Virus record (IMG/VR): IMGVR_UViG_3300009181_000055
Location: 16,862-80,861 of that record
Origin: a virus
Reading direction: 5' to 3' (one strand)
Length of the DNA: 64,000 nucleotides
Numbering within the stretch: position 1 is the stretch's first letter; each line of letters opens with the position of its first letter. Under the pieces are notes generated by a model. It had not been told where the DNA came from and made no database searches. It saw only the letters and a list, made by a program, of their open reading frames with translations. A program made the position numbers and the translations under genes. Below, piece by piece: positions 17,809 through 25,911 of this stretch.

Positions 17809-20574
17809 ATGATAAAAAATATAATAGCAATATACCCTGGCAGGTTTCAACCTTTTGGTCAACATCATGCTGCGGCATTCAAATGGCTTCAAAAAGAGTT
17901 TGGAGCTGCTAACGCTTACATCGTAACGTCAAACGTCGTACAACCCCCAAAGAGCCCTTTTTCTTTCAAAGATAAGCAAGACATTATAAGACATTATGGT
18001 TTCGACGATCGACTTGTACAGGTAAAGAATCCATATAAATCGGAGGAGATTTTATCTAAATTAAATCCTAAAGACACTGCAGTAGTGTTTATGGTAGGAG
18101 CAAAAGATATGGCAGAAGATCCTAGATTTAAAATAGGAAAAAAAGTTAGCGGCGGGGATTCATATTTTCAAGATTATAAAAAAAATAAATCAAGTCTTCA
18201 AGGATTTGATAAACATGGATATTTAGTAGTAGCTCCTCACGTTCGCATAACCATTCCTGGATATGGAGAAATGTCAGGTACTACATTGAGAAAAGCTTTA
18301 GGAGCTAAAATACCTAGAGATAAAAAAGTTAAACAATTCGAAGCTGTATTTGGTTGGTATGATAAAAAGACAGCTGATATGGTATTTGATAAAATAGAAG
18401 GAATTAAAGAGTCAAATCTATTTTCCAAACATTGGTGGAGAGAATCGTTAGAGTTAACGGAAGCAGTGTCCATGAATGAATTAAAAATGAAATTTAAAAA
18501 ATTCATTGCAGCTTTAAAACAAGAAGGCACTGAAACCAAAAAAGCTTTTTCTTTATTAGCAAAAGCAGCAATGGGTAAAATAGAATTAACAGATGCTCAA
18601 AAATCTGAAATTGGCGAGCAAATGAAAGACATTTTAAAGGCTATTGGATTAACTACCATAGCTATTGCACCGGGAGGCTTGATTGCAGGATTTCTAATTA
18701 AAATGATAAAAGCAGAAAAGTATATTACTCCTTCAGCATTTATGAAAGAAGCTGCATTGAAACCAAATACATGGAAAGATTTCAATTTAGCTGCTTTATC
18801 AAAAGAAGATATGGACATTGTATGGAGTATGTATTCGGATACTTATTCTAAAGCAGGATTAGATTTTTCAGCTAATGATGCCACAGAATTGCAAACAAAA
18901 TACAAAGCAGTTTATTTAGAAGATGTAGATGCTGATACTATTGCAGATGCATTTATTATATTCAAACCAACACTTTTTGGAAATAAAATTTCATTGTTAG
19001 GTACCAATAATAAAAAAGAAGCTAAAAAAGAATTAATATCTAAATTATTTAATTTATTAAAAACTAAAAGTTGGTATATAGAAGCTTCTATGAAAATGGA
19101 AGAAATACTTGCGAAACGATCAGATATCGATGTAGTAACCGACGAGACTGTTATTAAAGGAGTTGCCGGAGATAAAAGTTTAGAAATGATGAAAGATGGT
19201 TATTATAAAAGAAAATTATCTAAAGTAGACAAATCAATTGTTAAACGAATTTATGGTAAGCCGACAGTTACTTCTATTAAAGAAGATAAAAACGATCCAT
19301 GTTGGTCAGGATATCATCAAGTTGGAATGAAAAAGAAAGGATCTAAAAAAGTTCCTAATTGTGTTCCAGAATCTGTTTCTGAAGGTTCTATGTCTCCAGA
19401 GCAGTTAAAAGCTCATAATGAAAAAATTAACAAACTTAAAACATTTTTAGATTCAAACATTGGTCGTGAATTTGAATATGACTTTGATGTATTTTCTAAA
19501 ACAGTATTCGGAGTTAAAATGCCTACTCAAGAATCTCTTTTAAAAGAAGGAGGAGCTGGAGGACATATGGCGCATCCATTTAATATTGATTGGGTAAAGA
19601 CAGGAAAAGATTTAGTAACTGTATTTCAACAATCAGTAAATTATTTAAAGAAAGGACCTGCGTCTGTTAAAATAGATGGAGTTAATGCTTCTATTCGTTT
19701 AATTACTTTAGATGGTAAAAAAGTCTTTGTAATGGATAGAGGTTCTAATAAACCATTAGATGTTAAAGGAATTACCAAAGCAGAATTAACAGATAGATTT
19801 GGAGCTGGTCATGGAATGATTAAAGTAGGCGGAAAAGTATTAGATATTTTTAACGATTCAATACCAGCTTGTACTCCGGCATTGAAAAAGTTAGGATTAT
19901 GGGACAACCCAAATATTCTATTTAATATAGAGTATGTAGCAGGTTCAACCAATGTGTTGTCTTACAATAAGAATTTTCTAGCAGTTCATGGTTTATTAGA
20001 AATAGAGCAAGTAACTCCAACTAAAAGAGCTACTAAAGAAAAGTCAGCTAACAAAGCAGCAATGCAAGATTTACTAAATAATCTAGCTGTAGTAGCTAAT
20101 AAAAATGGCTATGAAGTTTTAGGATCTATTCCGACGACTTTAAAAGGAGAACCTGACTTAGCTGGAGAATTAAGTAAAAAATATACAGTGTCTAGAACAG
20201 CAGCTGAAAAAGAAACTAAAACTCTTTCTCAATGGCTAGCAAAAGCACAGGTACCAGACGTGACTATTAAGACTGTTGACGGCAAAACAATATCAGCTTT
20301 ATCCAAAGAAGTTTTAATTAAAATTTCCGATGGTATACCATTAAGTGAGTTTGTAGCAAACCCTAAAGACTTCCAAGCAGCAATAGATGGATATATTATT
20401 TATTTAGCTACTATGAAATTAGGAGATGCTGTATTAGAAAAGTTAGATTCGCCTTTAGGACCTGTATCAGATCATGAAGGAATTGTCATCAGAGATAAAT
20501 CAATTTACGCCAAACCCTTTAAAATTACCGGAAAATTTATATTAGGTGGATTAGCCAGTTCTTTTAGAAAGTAG
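17809..20574 (+). CDS. Multidomain NMNAT-like / LETM1-like / RNA-ligase-like protein
   Basis: The start is ATG 17809; an upstream in-frame TTG at 17665 lies inside the previous gene and is rejected. The 921-residue chain has an NMNAT/cytidylyltransferase-like domain (GRFQPFGQHH at 11-20, SGTTLRKAL near 155). A LETM1-like helical segment follows (about 226-300, IGEQMKDILKAIGL then APGG), then a region common in phage polyproteins and a Cys pair segment DPCWSGYHQ near 496. The C-terminus is ligase-like: motif I VKIDGVNAS with nucleophile K621, FNIEYV, EGIVIRDK near 890 and KPFKITGK. The joint substrate, whether RNA repair or NAD-linked, is unknown. Confidence 0.7.
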   Translation: MIKNIIAIYPGRFQPFGQHHAAAFKWLQKEFGAANAYIVTSNVVQPPKSPFSFKDKQDIIRHYGFDDRLVQVKNPYKSEEILSKLNPKDTAVVFMVGAKDMAEDPRFKIGKKVSGGDSYFQDYKKNKSSLQGFDKHGYLVVAPHVRITIPGYGEMSGTTLRKALGAKIPRDKKVKQFEAVFGWYDKKTADMVFDKIEGIKESNLFSKHWWRESLELTEAVSMNELKMKFKKFIAALKQEGTETKKAFSLLAKAAMGKIELTDAQKSEIGEQMKDILKAIGLTTIAIAPGGLIAGFLIKMIKAEKYITPSAFMKEAALKPNTWKDFNLAALSKEDMDIVWSMYSDTYSKAGLDFSANDATELQTKYKAVYLEDVDADTIADAFIIFKPTLFGNKISLLGTNNKKEAKKELISKLFNLLKTKSWYIEASMKMEEILAKRSDIDVVTDETVIKGVAGDKSLEMMKDGYYKRKLSKVDKSIVKRIYGKPTVTSIKEDKNDPCWSGYHQVGMKKKGSKKVPNCVPESVSEGSMSPEQLKAHNEKINKLKTFLDSNIGREFEYDFDVFSKTVFGVKMPTQESLLKEGGAGGHMAHPFNIDWVKTGKDLVTVFQQSVNYLKKGPASVKIDGVNASIRLITLDGKKVFVMDRGSNKPLDVKGITKAELTDRFGAGHGMIKVGGKVLDIFNDSIPACTPALKKLGLWDNPNILFNIEYVAGSTNVLSYNKNFLAVHGLLEIEQVTPTKRATKEKSANKAAMQDLLNNLAVVANKNGYEVLGSIPTTLKGEPDLAGELSKKYTVSRTAAEKETKTLSQWLAKAQVPDVTIKTVDGKTISALSKEVLIKISDGIPLSEFVANPKDFQAAIDGYIIYLATMKLGDAVLEKLDSPLGPVSDHEGIVIRDKSIYAKPFKITGKFILGGLASSFRK

Positions 20575-20593
20575 ATAATTATATATAAAAGTT

Positions 20594-21229
20594 ATGGCAA
20601 AATTACAAAATATAAGAGCTGTCCGACAAATGTTAGACGGAACTCATAAAACGCAAACCAAACAAACTATAGGATTTGCGGGAGGTAAAGGTACGGAACA
20701 AAAGCGTGAAGTTGGAGAAACTTGGTTAGACATTCATGGAGTTGAATGGGAACAAAGAAATGGGTTTAAAATTCAAAAAGGTAAACTTGATGAATTGCGT
20801 GAAATGCTAGCAAAAACAAAAATGCCTGCTGCGTGCCCTAAATGTAACCAAGCAATGGCAAAGCGTTTAGATAAAAAGTTTTGGGCATTAGAAAAACATT
20901 GTTTCGATTGTCAAGTAGAACTTGAACATAATCTTCGTATTGAAGGAAAATATGAAGAGTATGAAAAGCAAAGAATGTTAGCTAATGCAGAGAATTGGTT
21001 AAAGGATGCAGAGCAAGAAGCTAAAGAATTAGCTACTGCGTTTCGTAATCCATTGACATTTGCCAATGCAGACGGCACCATTGAAAATTGGTCTGGCGGT
21101 ATGACAGGTGAAGAGCTAGCCGATAAAATAGAGAATGAATTTAACTTATTTAAAGAAAATTTTATAAATAAACTAACACAAGATTTATATGAATCCAAAA
21201 ATATCCAAGGAGCTAAAGAAAGCAACTGA
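20594..21229 (+). CDS. Zinc-ribbon phage protein of unknown function
   Basis: This 211-residue protein has a basic N-terminus (residues 1-35, RAVRQMLDGTHKTQTKQT). A four-Cys zinc ribbon follows at about residues 80-105 (CPKCNQAM, then HCFDC), with a long charged helix after it (NAENWLKDAEQEAKELATAF). Such zinc ribbons usually bind nucleic acid or stabilise a small fold. I recognise similar proteins next to the terminase region of T4-like phages but know no function. It overlaps the next gene by 41 bases in another frame. It lacks the DLLxE start motif of its downstream neighbours. Confidence 0.5.
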   Translation: MAKLQNIRAVRQMLDGTHKTQTKQTIGFAGGKGTEQKREVGETWLDIHGVEWEQRNGFKIQKGKLDELREMLAKTKMPAACPKCNQAMAKRLDKKFWALEKHCFDCQVELEHNLRIEGKYEEYEKQRMLANAENWLKDAEQEAKELATAFRNPLTFANADGTIENWSGGMTGEELADKIENEFNLFKENFINKLTQDLYESKNIQGAKESN

Positions 21230-21545
21230 AGACCTTCAAGCTAAAATGCTTGAAATGCAAGCTGAAGAAGCTAAAATGCTTAAACTTAAAACTGCATTTG
21301 TTAACGAGTCCGATCCTGTAAAGCGTGAGAAGTTGAAAAAAGCTTTGATCATGCAACATAAAATACTTAAAACTGTAGAAGCAGCTGCTGACAAAGCAGA
21401 TGTTAATTTCCATAGCATATTATCTTCAGAGCCTGAAGAAGATGTTCAAGATTTACTTGATCATAAACTTCAAGAGCATGTAGTTAGAATGAGAGTTCGC
21501 AAAATAGTTAAGGAATCTATCAAATCTCTTAAAAGAAAGAAATAA
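21189..21545 (+). CDS. Small helical, coiled-coil protein
   Basis: The 118 residues are almost wholly helical and highly charged (Lys, Glu, Ala; for example EDLQAKMLEMQAEEAKM), giving a predicted coiled coil over residues 8-75. The C-terminus is strongly basic (RVRKIVKESIKSLKRKK). The chosen ATG lies within the preceding gene, giving a 41-base overlap. Its own stop overlaps the next start as TAATG. No family function is recognised. A head-internal or assembly-factor role is plausible only from its place in the small-protein run before the terminase. Confidence 0.45.
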   Translation: MNPKISKELKKATEDLQAKMLEMQAEEAKMLKLKTAFVNESDPVKREKLKKALIMQHKILKTVEAAADKADVNFHSILSSEPEEDVQDLLDHKLQEHVVRMRVRKIVKESIKSLKRKK

Positions 21546-21973
21546 TGATTAAGTTAAAAGATCTATTAAAATTAAAAGAAGCTACAGAAATTGAAAAGCC
21601 AGAATATTCTGAAGAAGCTGTGTTTAAATTCTTTGGTAAGAATAAAGCCAAATTAAAAAATTATTATGAAGATGATGATTGGGACGCGTTTTATGAATTA
21701 GCTTTTGATGAATTTGCGGAACAAGATCAAGATGTAGTTGCAACTGCTTTAAATAGAGCAGCGACTATGGAAGGTTGGTTTGACAATGAAACTGAAGATT
21801 ATAGACAATCTGAAGCTGAGTTAGATATGATGGCTAATGGAACTAAGAAGCAGCAAAAAGGTGTTGATACTGCAGACTATGATAAAAAGGCAAAGATGCC
21901 AAAAACTTCTTCAACAGATTTAGTAGTAGGAGATTTAAAGAAGCTTAAAGAATCGAAAAAAAAAAGATTCTAA
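21545..21973 (+). CDS. DLLxE-type small protein, upstream frame of a frameshifted gene
   Basis: The 142-residue frame starts MIKLKDLLKLKE, the shared N-terminal motif of this region, continues with an acidic helical region (FFGKNKAKLKNYYEDDDWDA), and stops six bases after an A10 run at 21956-21965. Downstream, the +1 frame continues without a usable start codon and encodes a compact basic domain (see next entry). Dropping one A would give a single 228-residue product. Either programmed frameshifting, polymerase slippage on A10 or a sequencing indel explains this. The N-terminal motif with an LKE site fits a possible head-targeting peptide cut by the gp21-type protease. Confidence 0.6.
   Translation: MIKLKDLLKLKEATEIEKPEYSEEAVFKFFGKNKAKLKNYYEDDDWDAFYELAFDEFAEQDQDVVATALNRAATMEGWFDNETEDYRQSEAELDMMANGTKKQQKGVDTADYDKKAKMPKTSSTDLVVGDLKKLKESKKKRF
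21956..21965 (+). other. A10 run, candidate frameshift or slippage site
   Basis: Ten consecutive A residues in the Lys-rich end of the 21545 frame. Reading from frame 2 to frame 0 here (+1, or one A fewer) links it to the 21966-22232 coding sequence, which has no start of its own. Confidence 0.5.
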
Positions 21974-22232
21974 AACAAAAATAGAGGAAGCAGAATATCA
22001 CGGACGTAAAGTTAAATTAGGAAAGCCATTTTACACTCCAGGCGGCCCTAGAAAACGTGCTGTATACGTAACAAATGACAAAGGTAATGTAGTTAAAGTA
22101 GGATTTGGAGACCCGAATATGAGAATTAAAAAATCTATTCCGGCTCGTAGAAAATCTTATAGAGCTAGGCATCATTGTGAAAATCCAGGACCTAGATGGA
22201 AAGCAAATTATTGGTCATGTAGAATGTGGTAA
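21966..22232 (+). CDS. Downstream frame: conserved basic domain lacking a start codon
   Basis: Eighty-eight residues in the +1 frame relative to the 21545 gene, beginning right after the A10 run. The protein (EYHGRKVKLGKPFYTPGG, VYVTNDKGNVVKVGFGDPNM, RARHHCENPGPRWKANYWSC) is a domain I recognise from many T4-like phages, ending in a conserved Cys-rich RMW-type tail, function unknown. There is no in-frame ATG, GTG or TTG before residue 50, so it almost certainly is the C-terminus of the upstream gene. It is intact and conserved in appearance, which argues against decay. Confidence 0.6.
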   Translation, partial: DSKTKIEEAEYHGRKVKLGKPFYTPGGPRKRAVYVTNDKGNVVKVGFGDPNMRIKKSIPARRKSYRARHHCENPGPRWKANYWSCRMW

Positions 22233-22253
22233 TATATTATAATATAAATTAAA

Positions 22254-23318
22254 ATGAAACAAGAATTAATTACAGAAGCCGCTAGATTACAAAAGTTAGC
22301 GGGTATTTTAAAAGAAGCTAAATCTAAAGAAGAATTAGCTGCTGAATTAAACAAAGCATTTCAAACAGGCCCTGCAGCTACTAGAGCATTTTTAGATACC
22401 CCTGAAGGTAAATCTGATATCGTACGTAAAGATATTTTACTAAATCCACAAACAGACGGATCAAATACAGACGATACTGTCGCTACGTCAACAGCTAGCG
22501 GACAGGCAATGGGTTATAAACCAACACAAAGCGAAATTGATTTAATGAAATCAGTGTCATATCCATTAGGATCAGCTAAAACGCTTACGGATGCTATCTC
22601 TTCGGGACCAACAGCTCAAGGAGTTGTAACTTCCGGAGATTTAATTATTGACGGACATCATCGATGGTCAGGTGCTATTTCAATTGGAGGAGACAAAGCT
22701 AAAATTTCAGGAACTAATGTTAATTGGCCTGGCAAAGGCACTAATGAAAAACTAGCAGCGGCACAAATTGCAATTGCTGCTGATTTAGGCCCTGGTAAAG
22801 ATATTCCATCTCAATCTGAAGGATTTAAAACTAACATCATGGGTAAAGGAGCTGGAGATATAGCTAAAATGATTATGTCTAATATTAATAAGCAAACAGA
22901 TAAAGGAGCGCCCGGGGCACTACTTAATGACAAAATGATGGAAGATTTAACTGCAGGAGCTAATAAAGACATTAATATTGTATTAAAATGGCTTGGAGAT
23001 TTAGGAGATAGAGTAACGGATAAAGTAGGACCTGGAAAACCTAGCACTCCAGAAGCTATTTATGCATTAAGACTTGCAATTGCAGAAAAAATAGGAGAAA
23101 ATTTAAGCAATTTGCCTAATAACCCAGATGCTCCAGCACGTAAAGATATGCCTCAATTCGATCCAAAAGTTGGCGGACCTGAATTAAGTGCTATTAAAAG
23201 TAAATTAGGAGGAAAAGGTCAAGGAGATATTAATGTAGGACCTCCATATGCAAAAGAATCTGTTAATAAACGATTAGATACCATGCTTACCAATACAATT
23301 ATCAAAGTTAAAAAATAA
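22254..23318 (+). CDS. ParB-like domain protein
   Basis: The 354-residue protein has a ParB/sulfiredoxin-type signature: VTSGDLIIDGHHRWSG near residues 126-141, matching the family's DGHHR box, which in ParB-type enzymes binds nucleotide. The N-terminus (ELITEAARLQKLAGILKEA) is a helical leader with ITE and LKE sites like the putative head-targeting leaders of its neighbours. The rest is Gly-, Ala- and Lys-rich and lacks a visible helix-turn-helix, so DNA partitioning is unlikely. A nuclease or nucleotide-binding role in the head or packaging is possible. It overlaps the next start as TAATG. Confidence 0.55.
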   Translation: MKQELITEAARLQKLAGILKEAKSKEELAAELNKAFQTGPAATRAFLDTPEGKSDIVRKDILLNPQTDGSNTDDTVATSTASGQAMGYKPTQSEIDLMKSVSYPLGSAKTLTDAISSGPTAQGVVTSGDLIIDGHHRWSGAISIGGDKAKISGTNVNWPGKGTNEKLAAAQIAIAADLGPGKDIPSQSEGFKTNIMGKGAGDIAKMIMSNINKQTDKGAPGALLNDKMMEDLTAGANKDINIVLKWLGDLGDRVTDKVGPGKPSTPEAIYALRLAIAEKIGENLSNLPNNPDAPARKDMPQFDPKVGGPELSAIKSKLGGKGQGDINVGPPYAKESVNKRLDTMLTNTIIKVKK

Positions 23319-23842
23319 TGATTAAGTTAGTTGATTTATTAAAGGAAGCAGAAGGAGAAACTCCTAAATGTCCTGTAGCTACTCAAAATATCGAAGTTAA
23401 TTTGGCTCATCGTCAAATTGCTATTGATAAATACGGATATGGTCCTTTAAATCCTAACAATCCAAATATTAAATTTTGGAAAGCAAAAGCTGCGCAATGG
23501 AAAATGGCTACTATAGATGAAGCTAAATCATCTCGTTGTAATAATTGCGCCGCATTTAATATCACATCAAGAATTTTAGGTTGTATTGAAGGAGGACTAG
23601 TTTCTACCGAACCAGGTCCAAAAGCAGAACCAACTCAAGAAGCTCCTGTAGCTGAAGCAGAAGAGCCAGTAGTACCAACTGCAGAACCAGAAACAGACGA
23701 TACAGAAGGAGCTGAAAAGGACGCTTGGGATACTATTGAAGCTGGAAAATTAGGATACTGCACAATGCACAAATTCAAATGTGCTGGGTCTCGTACTTGC
23801 AATGCTTGGATAGTAGGCGGTCCTGTTAAAGATAAAAAATAA
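23318..23842 (+). CDS. DLLxE-type cysteine-rich protein
   Basis: This 174-residue protein opens with MIKLVDLLKEAEG, the shared N-terminal motif (LKE site). It then has two Cys clusters, CNNCAAFN near residue 68 and CTMHKFKCAGSRTC near residue 150, separated by an acidic, Pro- and Glu-rich linker (EAPVAEAEEPVVPTAEPE). The Cys spacing suggests one metal-binding module split by the linker. No enzyme family is recognised. Its position between other motif-bearing genes and upstream of the terminase suggests a small head-associated or packaged protein. Confidence 0.5.
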   Translation: MIKLVDLLKEAEGETPKCPVATQNIEVNLAHRQIAIDKYGYGPLNPNNPNIKFWKAKAAQWKMATIDEAKSSRCNNCAAFNITSRILGCIEGGLVSTEPGPKAEPTQEAPVAEAEEPVVPTAEPETDDTEGAEKDAWDTIEAGKLGYCTMHKFKCAGSRTCNAWIVGGPVKDKK

Positions 23843-24064
23843 ATGATTAAATTGCGTGATATACTTAATGAATCCATTGACTTTGACAATTTTAAAAAGT
23901 TAGTAGATGAATTTGAAGGACGTGATTTAGAGTTTGTAACAGCACAAACTATTACTCATTTATTAAATACATTTCGTGAAATTAAATCAACTCAAGAAAA
24001 AAAGCTAGCTGTTAAAATGCTTATCAAAGCTGGCTTATTAGATAAAGTTAAAGCTGCAATATAA
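23843..24064 (+). CDS. DLLxE-type small helical protein
   Basis: A 73-residue helical protein that begins MIKLRDILNESID, a variant of the shared N-terminal motif with an LNE site. The body (FEGRDLEFVTAQTITHLLN, AVKMLIKAGLLDKVKAA) is a simple helical bundle with no Cys or known motif. It starts on the base after the preceding stop. Function is not recognised; a head-internal protein is an inference from the leader. Confidence 0.45.
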   Translation: MIKLRDILNESIDFDNFKKLVDEFEGRDLEFVTAQTITHLLNTFREIKSTQEKKLAVKMLIKAGLLDKVKAAI

Positions 24065-24065
24065 T

Positions 24066-24314
24066 ATGCCATTAATTAAACCTTTACTCGAACAACAAAT
24101 ATACGCTGCTTTTAAAAAGTTACAAGCAACTGCTAAAGACACTGAAACTGCTCAAAGAGAGCTAGCAAAAGATTTAGCGACAGCTATTGACTTATATATT
24201 AGAACGGCTACGATTATCGTTCCTCCGGGACAAGTAATTTCCGGAGCTGGCGGTGGCACGGTGCCAGTAATTGGATCGACAGTAACCCCTTCAGCCCCCG
24301 CTACGATAGTATAA
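24066..24314 (+). CDS. Small conserved phage protein
   Basis: Eighty-two residues: a helical part (PLLEQQIYAAFKKLQATAKD, LAKDLATAIDLYIRT) followed by a Gly/Val/Thr/Pro-rich tail (VVPPGQ-like, ISGAGGGTVPVIGSTV). I recognise this arrangement of a helix ending AIDLYI and a Gly-rich tail from small proteins of T4-like phages near packaging genes, function unassigned. It starts immediately after the preceding gene and ends the run that begins at 20594; a promoter-like motif follows. Confidence 0.45.
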   Translation: MPLIKPLLEQQIYAAFKKLQATAKDTETAQRELAKDLATAIDLYIRTATIIVPPGQVISGAGGGTVPVIGSTVTPSAPATIV

Positions 24315-24327
24315 TATTACTAGTCTT

Positions 24328-24336
24328 ATATTTATA
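24328..24336 (+). promoter_or_regulatory. Late-promoter-like motif ATATTTATA
   Basis: ATATTTATA, preceded by TT rather than G, 15 bases before the ATG at 24352. It is flanked by a short CTTATA/TATAAG inverted repeat. Confidence 0.45.
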
Positions 24337-24351
24337 AGATATAAGGCAGGT

Positions 24352-24696
24352 ATGCAAATAAATAAACTTTCAGGAACATTATTAATTATAATTGCAATTT
24401 TAGTTGCAGTTATATTCATGACTTCACCTAATTCAGTTGAAGTAGATAAGTATGCAAAGCAAAAAAGCGAAATAGATAGCTTATCTAAAATGATTGAAGC
24501 TTTGAAAAAAGATCAATTAAAGTATGACAGTCTTATTACTCAATACAAAGATAATTTGATGATTATGGATCGTCAAATAGATTCGACAAAACATAAAATA
24601 ACACAAATCCAAAATTATTATGGAAATAAAATTAAAGCTATTGACACCGCTACTCATGATGAGCTTGGCGATTTTTTCACAAACCGTTACAAATAA
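24352..24696 (+). CDS. Membrane-anchored coiled-coil protein, i-spanin candidate
   Basis: The 114-residue protein has an N-terminal membrane segment (residues about 7-24, LSGTLLIIIAILVAVIFM). A long periplasm-facing helical coiled coil follows (residues 34-95, KSEIDSLSKMIEALKKD). This is the layout of Rz-type inner-membrane spanins, which help fuse the host membranes at lysis. The next gene begins inside it in another frame, as Rz1 genes do in Rz. No lytic enzyme is next to it; the endolysin lies at 37253. An anchored scaffold of another kind is possible. Confidence 0.5.
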   Translation: MQINKLSGTLLIIIAILVAVIFMTSPNSVEVDKYAKQKSEIDSLSKMIEALKKDQLKYDSLITQYKDNLMIMDRQIDSTKHKITQIQNYYGNKIKAIDTATHDELGDFFTNRYK

Positions 24697-25036
24697 AACT
24701 CAAATACACTGCTTTCCAGATAGTATTGTAAAGAAAGTAGCAAAAGATTTATTAAGAGGTGATTCGACCCGTGCTGAATTAACTGAAACTAAAATATTAG
24801 TGCATGAGTTAGAATTAAAAAATTTCACAAACGAACGATTAGTTAATACTTACGTACGTAAAGTAGCTAATTATTCTTCTCAAATTGATTTATATAGACA
24901 AAAAGAAGTTAAGTATGTGGATATAATTACTGGATTGGAAAGAGACGTTAAGAAAGAAAAGAAAAGAAATAAAATATTTAAAATAGTTACAGGAATTCTA
25001 ATTACATCCACTGTTATTGGGTTTGTAGCACGCTAA
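24620..25036 (+). CDS. Nested partner of the spanin candidate, two membrane segments
   Basis: This 138-residue frame overlaps the preceding gene by 77 bases. The N-terminus is hydrophobic and signal-like (LKLLTPLLMMSLAIFSQT), the middle is a charged helix, and the C-terminus has a second membrane segment (IVTGILITSTVIGFVAR). ATGs at 24655 and 24658 are alternative starts that would shorten the signal. No lipobox Cys is seen, unlike classic o-spanins, so it may be a two-anchor spanin or another membrane protein. Its nested position suggests it works with the upstream protein. Confidence 0.45.
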   Translation: MEIKLKLLTPLLMMSLAIFSQTVTNKTQIHCFPDSIVKKVAKDLLRGDSTRAELTETKILVHELELKNFTNERLVNTYVRKVANYSSQIDLYRQKEVKYVDIITGLERDVKKEKKRNKIFKIVTGILITSTVIGFVAR

Positions 25037-25048
25037 ATTAATTAAGTT

Positions 25049-25897
25049 ATGAGTCAAGCAAAGACATTAAAAGAAATAATAAAAGAAGAGTACAAGAAAT
25101 GTTTAACAGATCCTGTTCACTTCATGAAAAAGTTTTGCCAAATTCAACATCCTCAAAAAGGAAAAATACCTTTTCATTTATATACATTTCAAGAGGAGAC
25201 CTTAAGAAACCTACGAGATCACGATTATAACGTCATACTAAAATCAAGGCAATTAGGTATATCAACTCTAAGTGCCGGCTATGCTCTTTGGCTTATGACG
25301 TTTTTTGGGGATAAAAATATTCTAGTTATCGCTACTAAACAAGAAGTAGCTAAAAATTTAGTATTAAAGGTAAAAGTCATGTATGAAAATTTACCTTCAT
25401 GGCTTAAATTGCCAGCAACAGAAGATAATAAATTATCATTACGTCTTAATAACGGTTCTCAAATTAAAGCAACTTCATCGTCAGGAGACTCTGGACGTTC
25501 AGAAGCATTGTCTTTATTAATAATAGATGAGGCTGCGTTTATTTCCAATGTAGAAGAAATTTGGATATCATCGCAACAGACTTTAGCAACGGGAGGAGGA
25601 GCAATTATATTATCCACTCCTAATGGCACCGGTAACTTTTTTCATCAAACATGGGTAGGAGCTGAGGAAGGTAGAAATAGGTTTAATACTATTCGTCTTC
25701 GCTGGGACGTTCATCCTGACAGAGATCAAATATGGAGAGATAAGCAAAATGAATTGTTAGGAGTTAAAGGAGCAGCTCAAGAATGTGATTGTTTATGGGG
25801 CGAATCAAAAGTAACGGTACGAGATAAGCTAACTAATGAAGAATTTAAAATAACATTAGAAGACTTATATAATTTAGATTATTTAGATAGCTATTAG
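25049..25897 (+). CDS. terL: Terminase large subunit, N-terminal half plus N-intein
   Basis: Residues 1-247 are the ATPase half of a T4 gp17-type terminase, the motor that pumps DNA into the prohead. They contain Walker A KSRQLGIST (K65-T73) and Walker B LLIIDEAAFI near residues 157-166. From Cys248 (25790) the sequence becomes a 35-residue N-intein, CLWGESKV...DLYNLDYLDSY, then a stop. The extein break follows AAQECD, just before the nuclease domain. The C-terminal half is the next gene, 14 bases downstream and in a different frame. Trans-splicing should join the halves. The short N-intein matches atypically split terminase inteins such as AceL-TerL. Confidence 0.9.
   Translation: MSQAKTLKEIIKEEYKKCLTDPVHFMKKFCQIQHPQKGKIPFHLYTFQEETLRNLRDHDYNVILKSRQLGISTLSAGYALWLMTFFGDKNILVIATKQEVAKNLVLKVKVMYENLPSWLKLPATEDNKLSLRLNNGSQIKATSSSGDSGRSEALSLLIIDEAAFISNVEEIWISSQQTLATGGGAIILSTPNGTGNFFHQTWVGAEEGRNRFNTIRLRWDVHPDRDQIWRDKQNELLGVKGAAQECDCLWGESKVTVRDKLTNEEFKITLEDLYNLDYLDSY
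25790..25894 (+). other. N-terminal fragment of a split intein in TerL
   Basis: Thirty-five residues starting with the nucleophilic Cys1 (CLWGESKV, block A) and ending in the ITLEDLYNL helix before the TAG stop. The B-block Thr/His motif is absent here and found in the C-terminal fragment, so the break lies unusually early in the intein fold. Confidence 0.88.
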
Positions 25898-25911
25898 AAT
25901 TAAACAATAAA

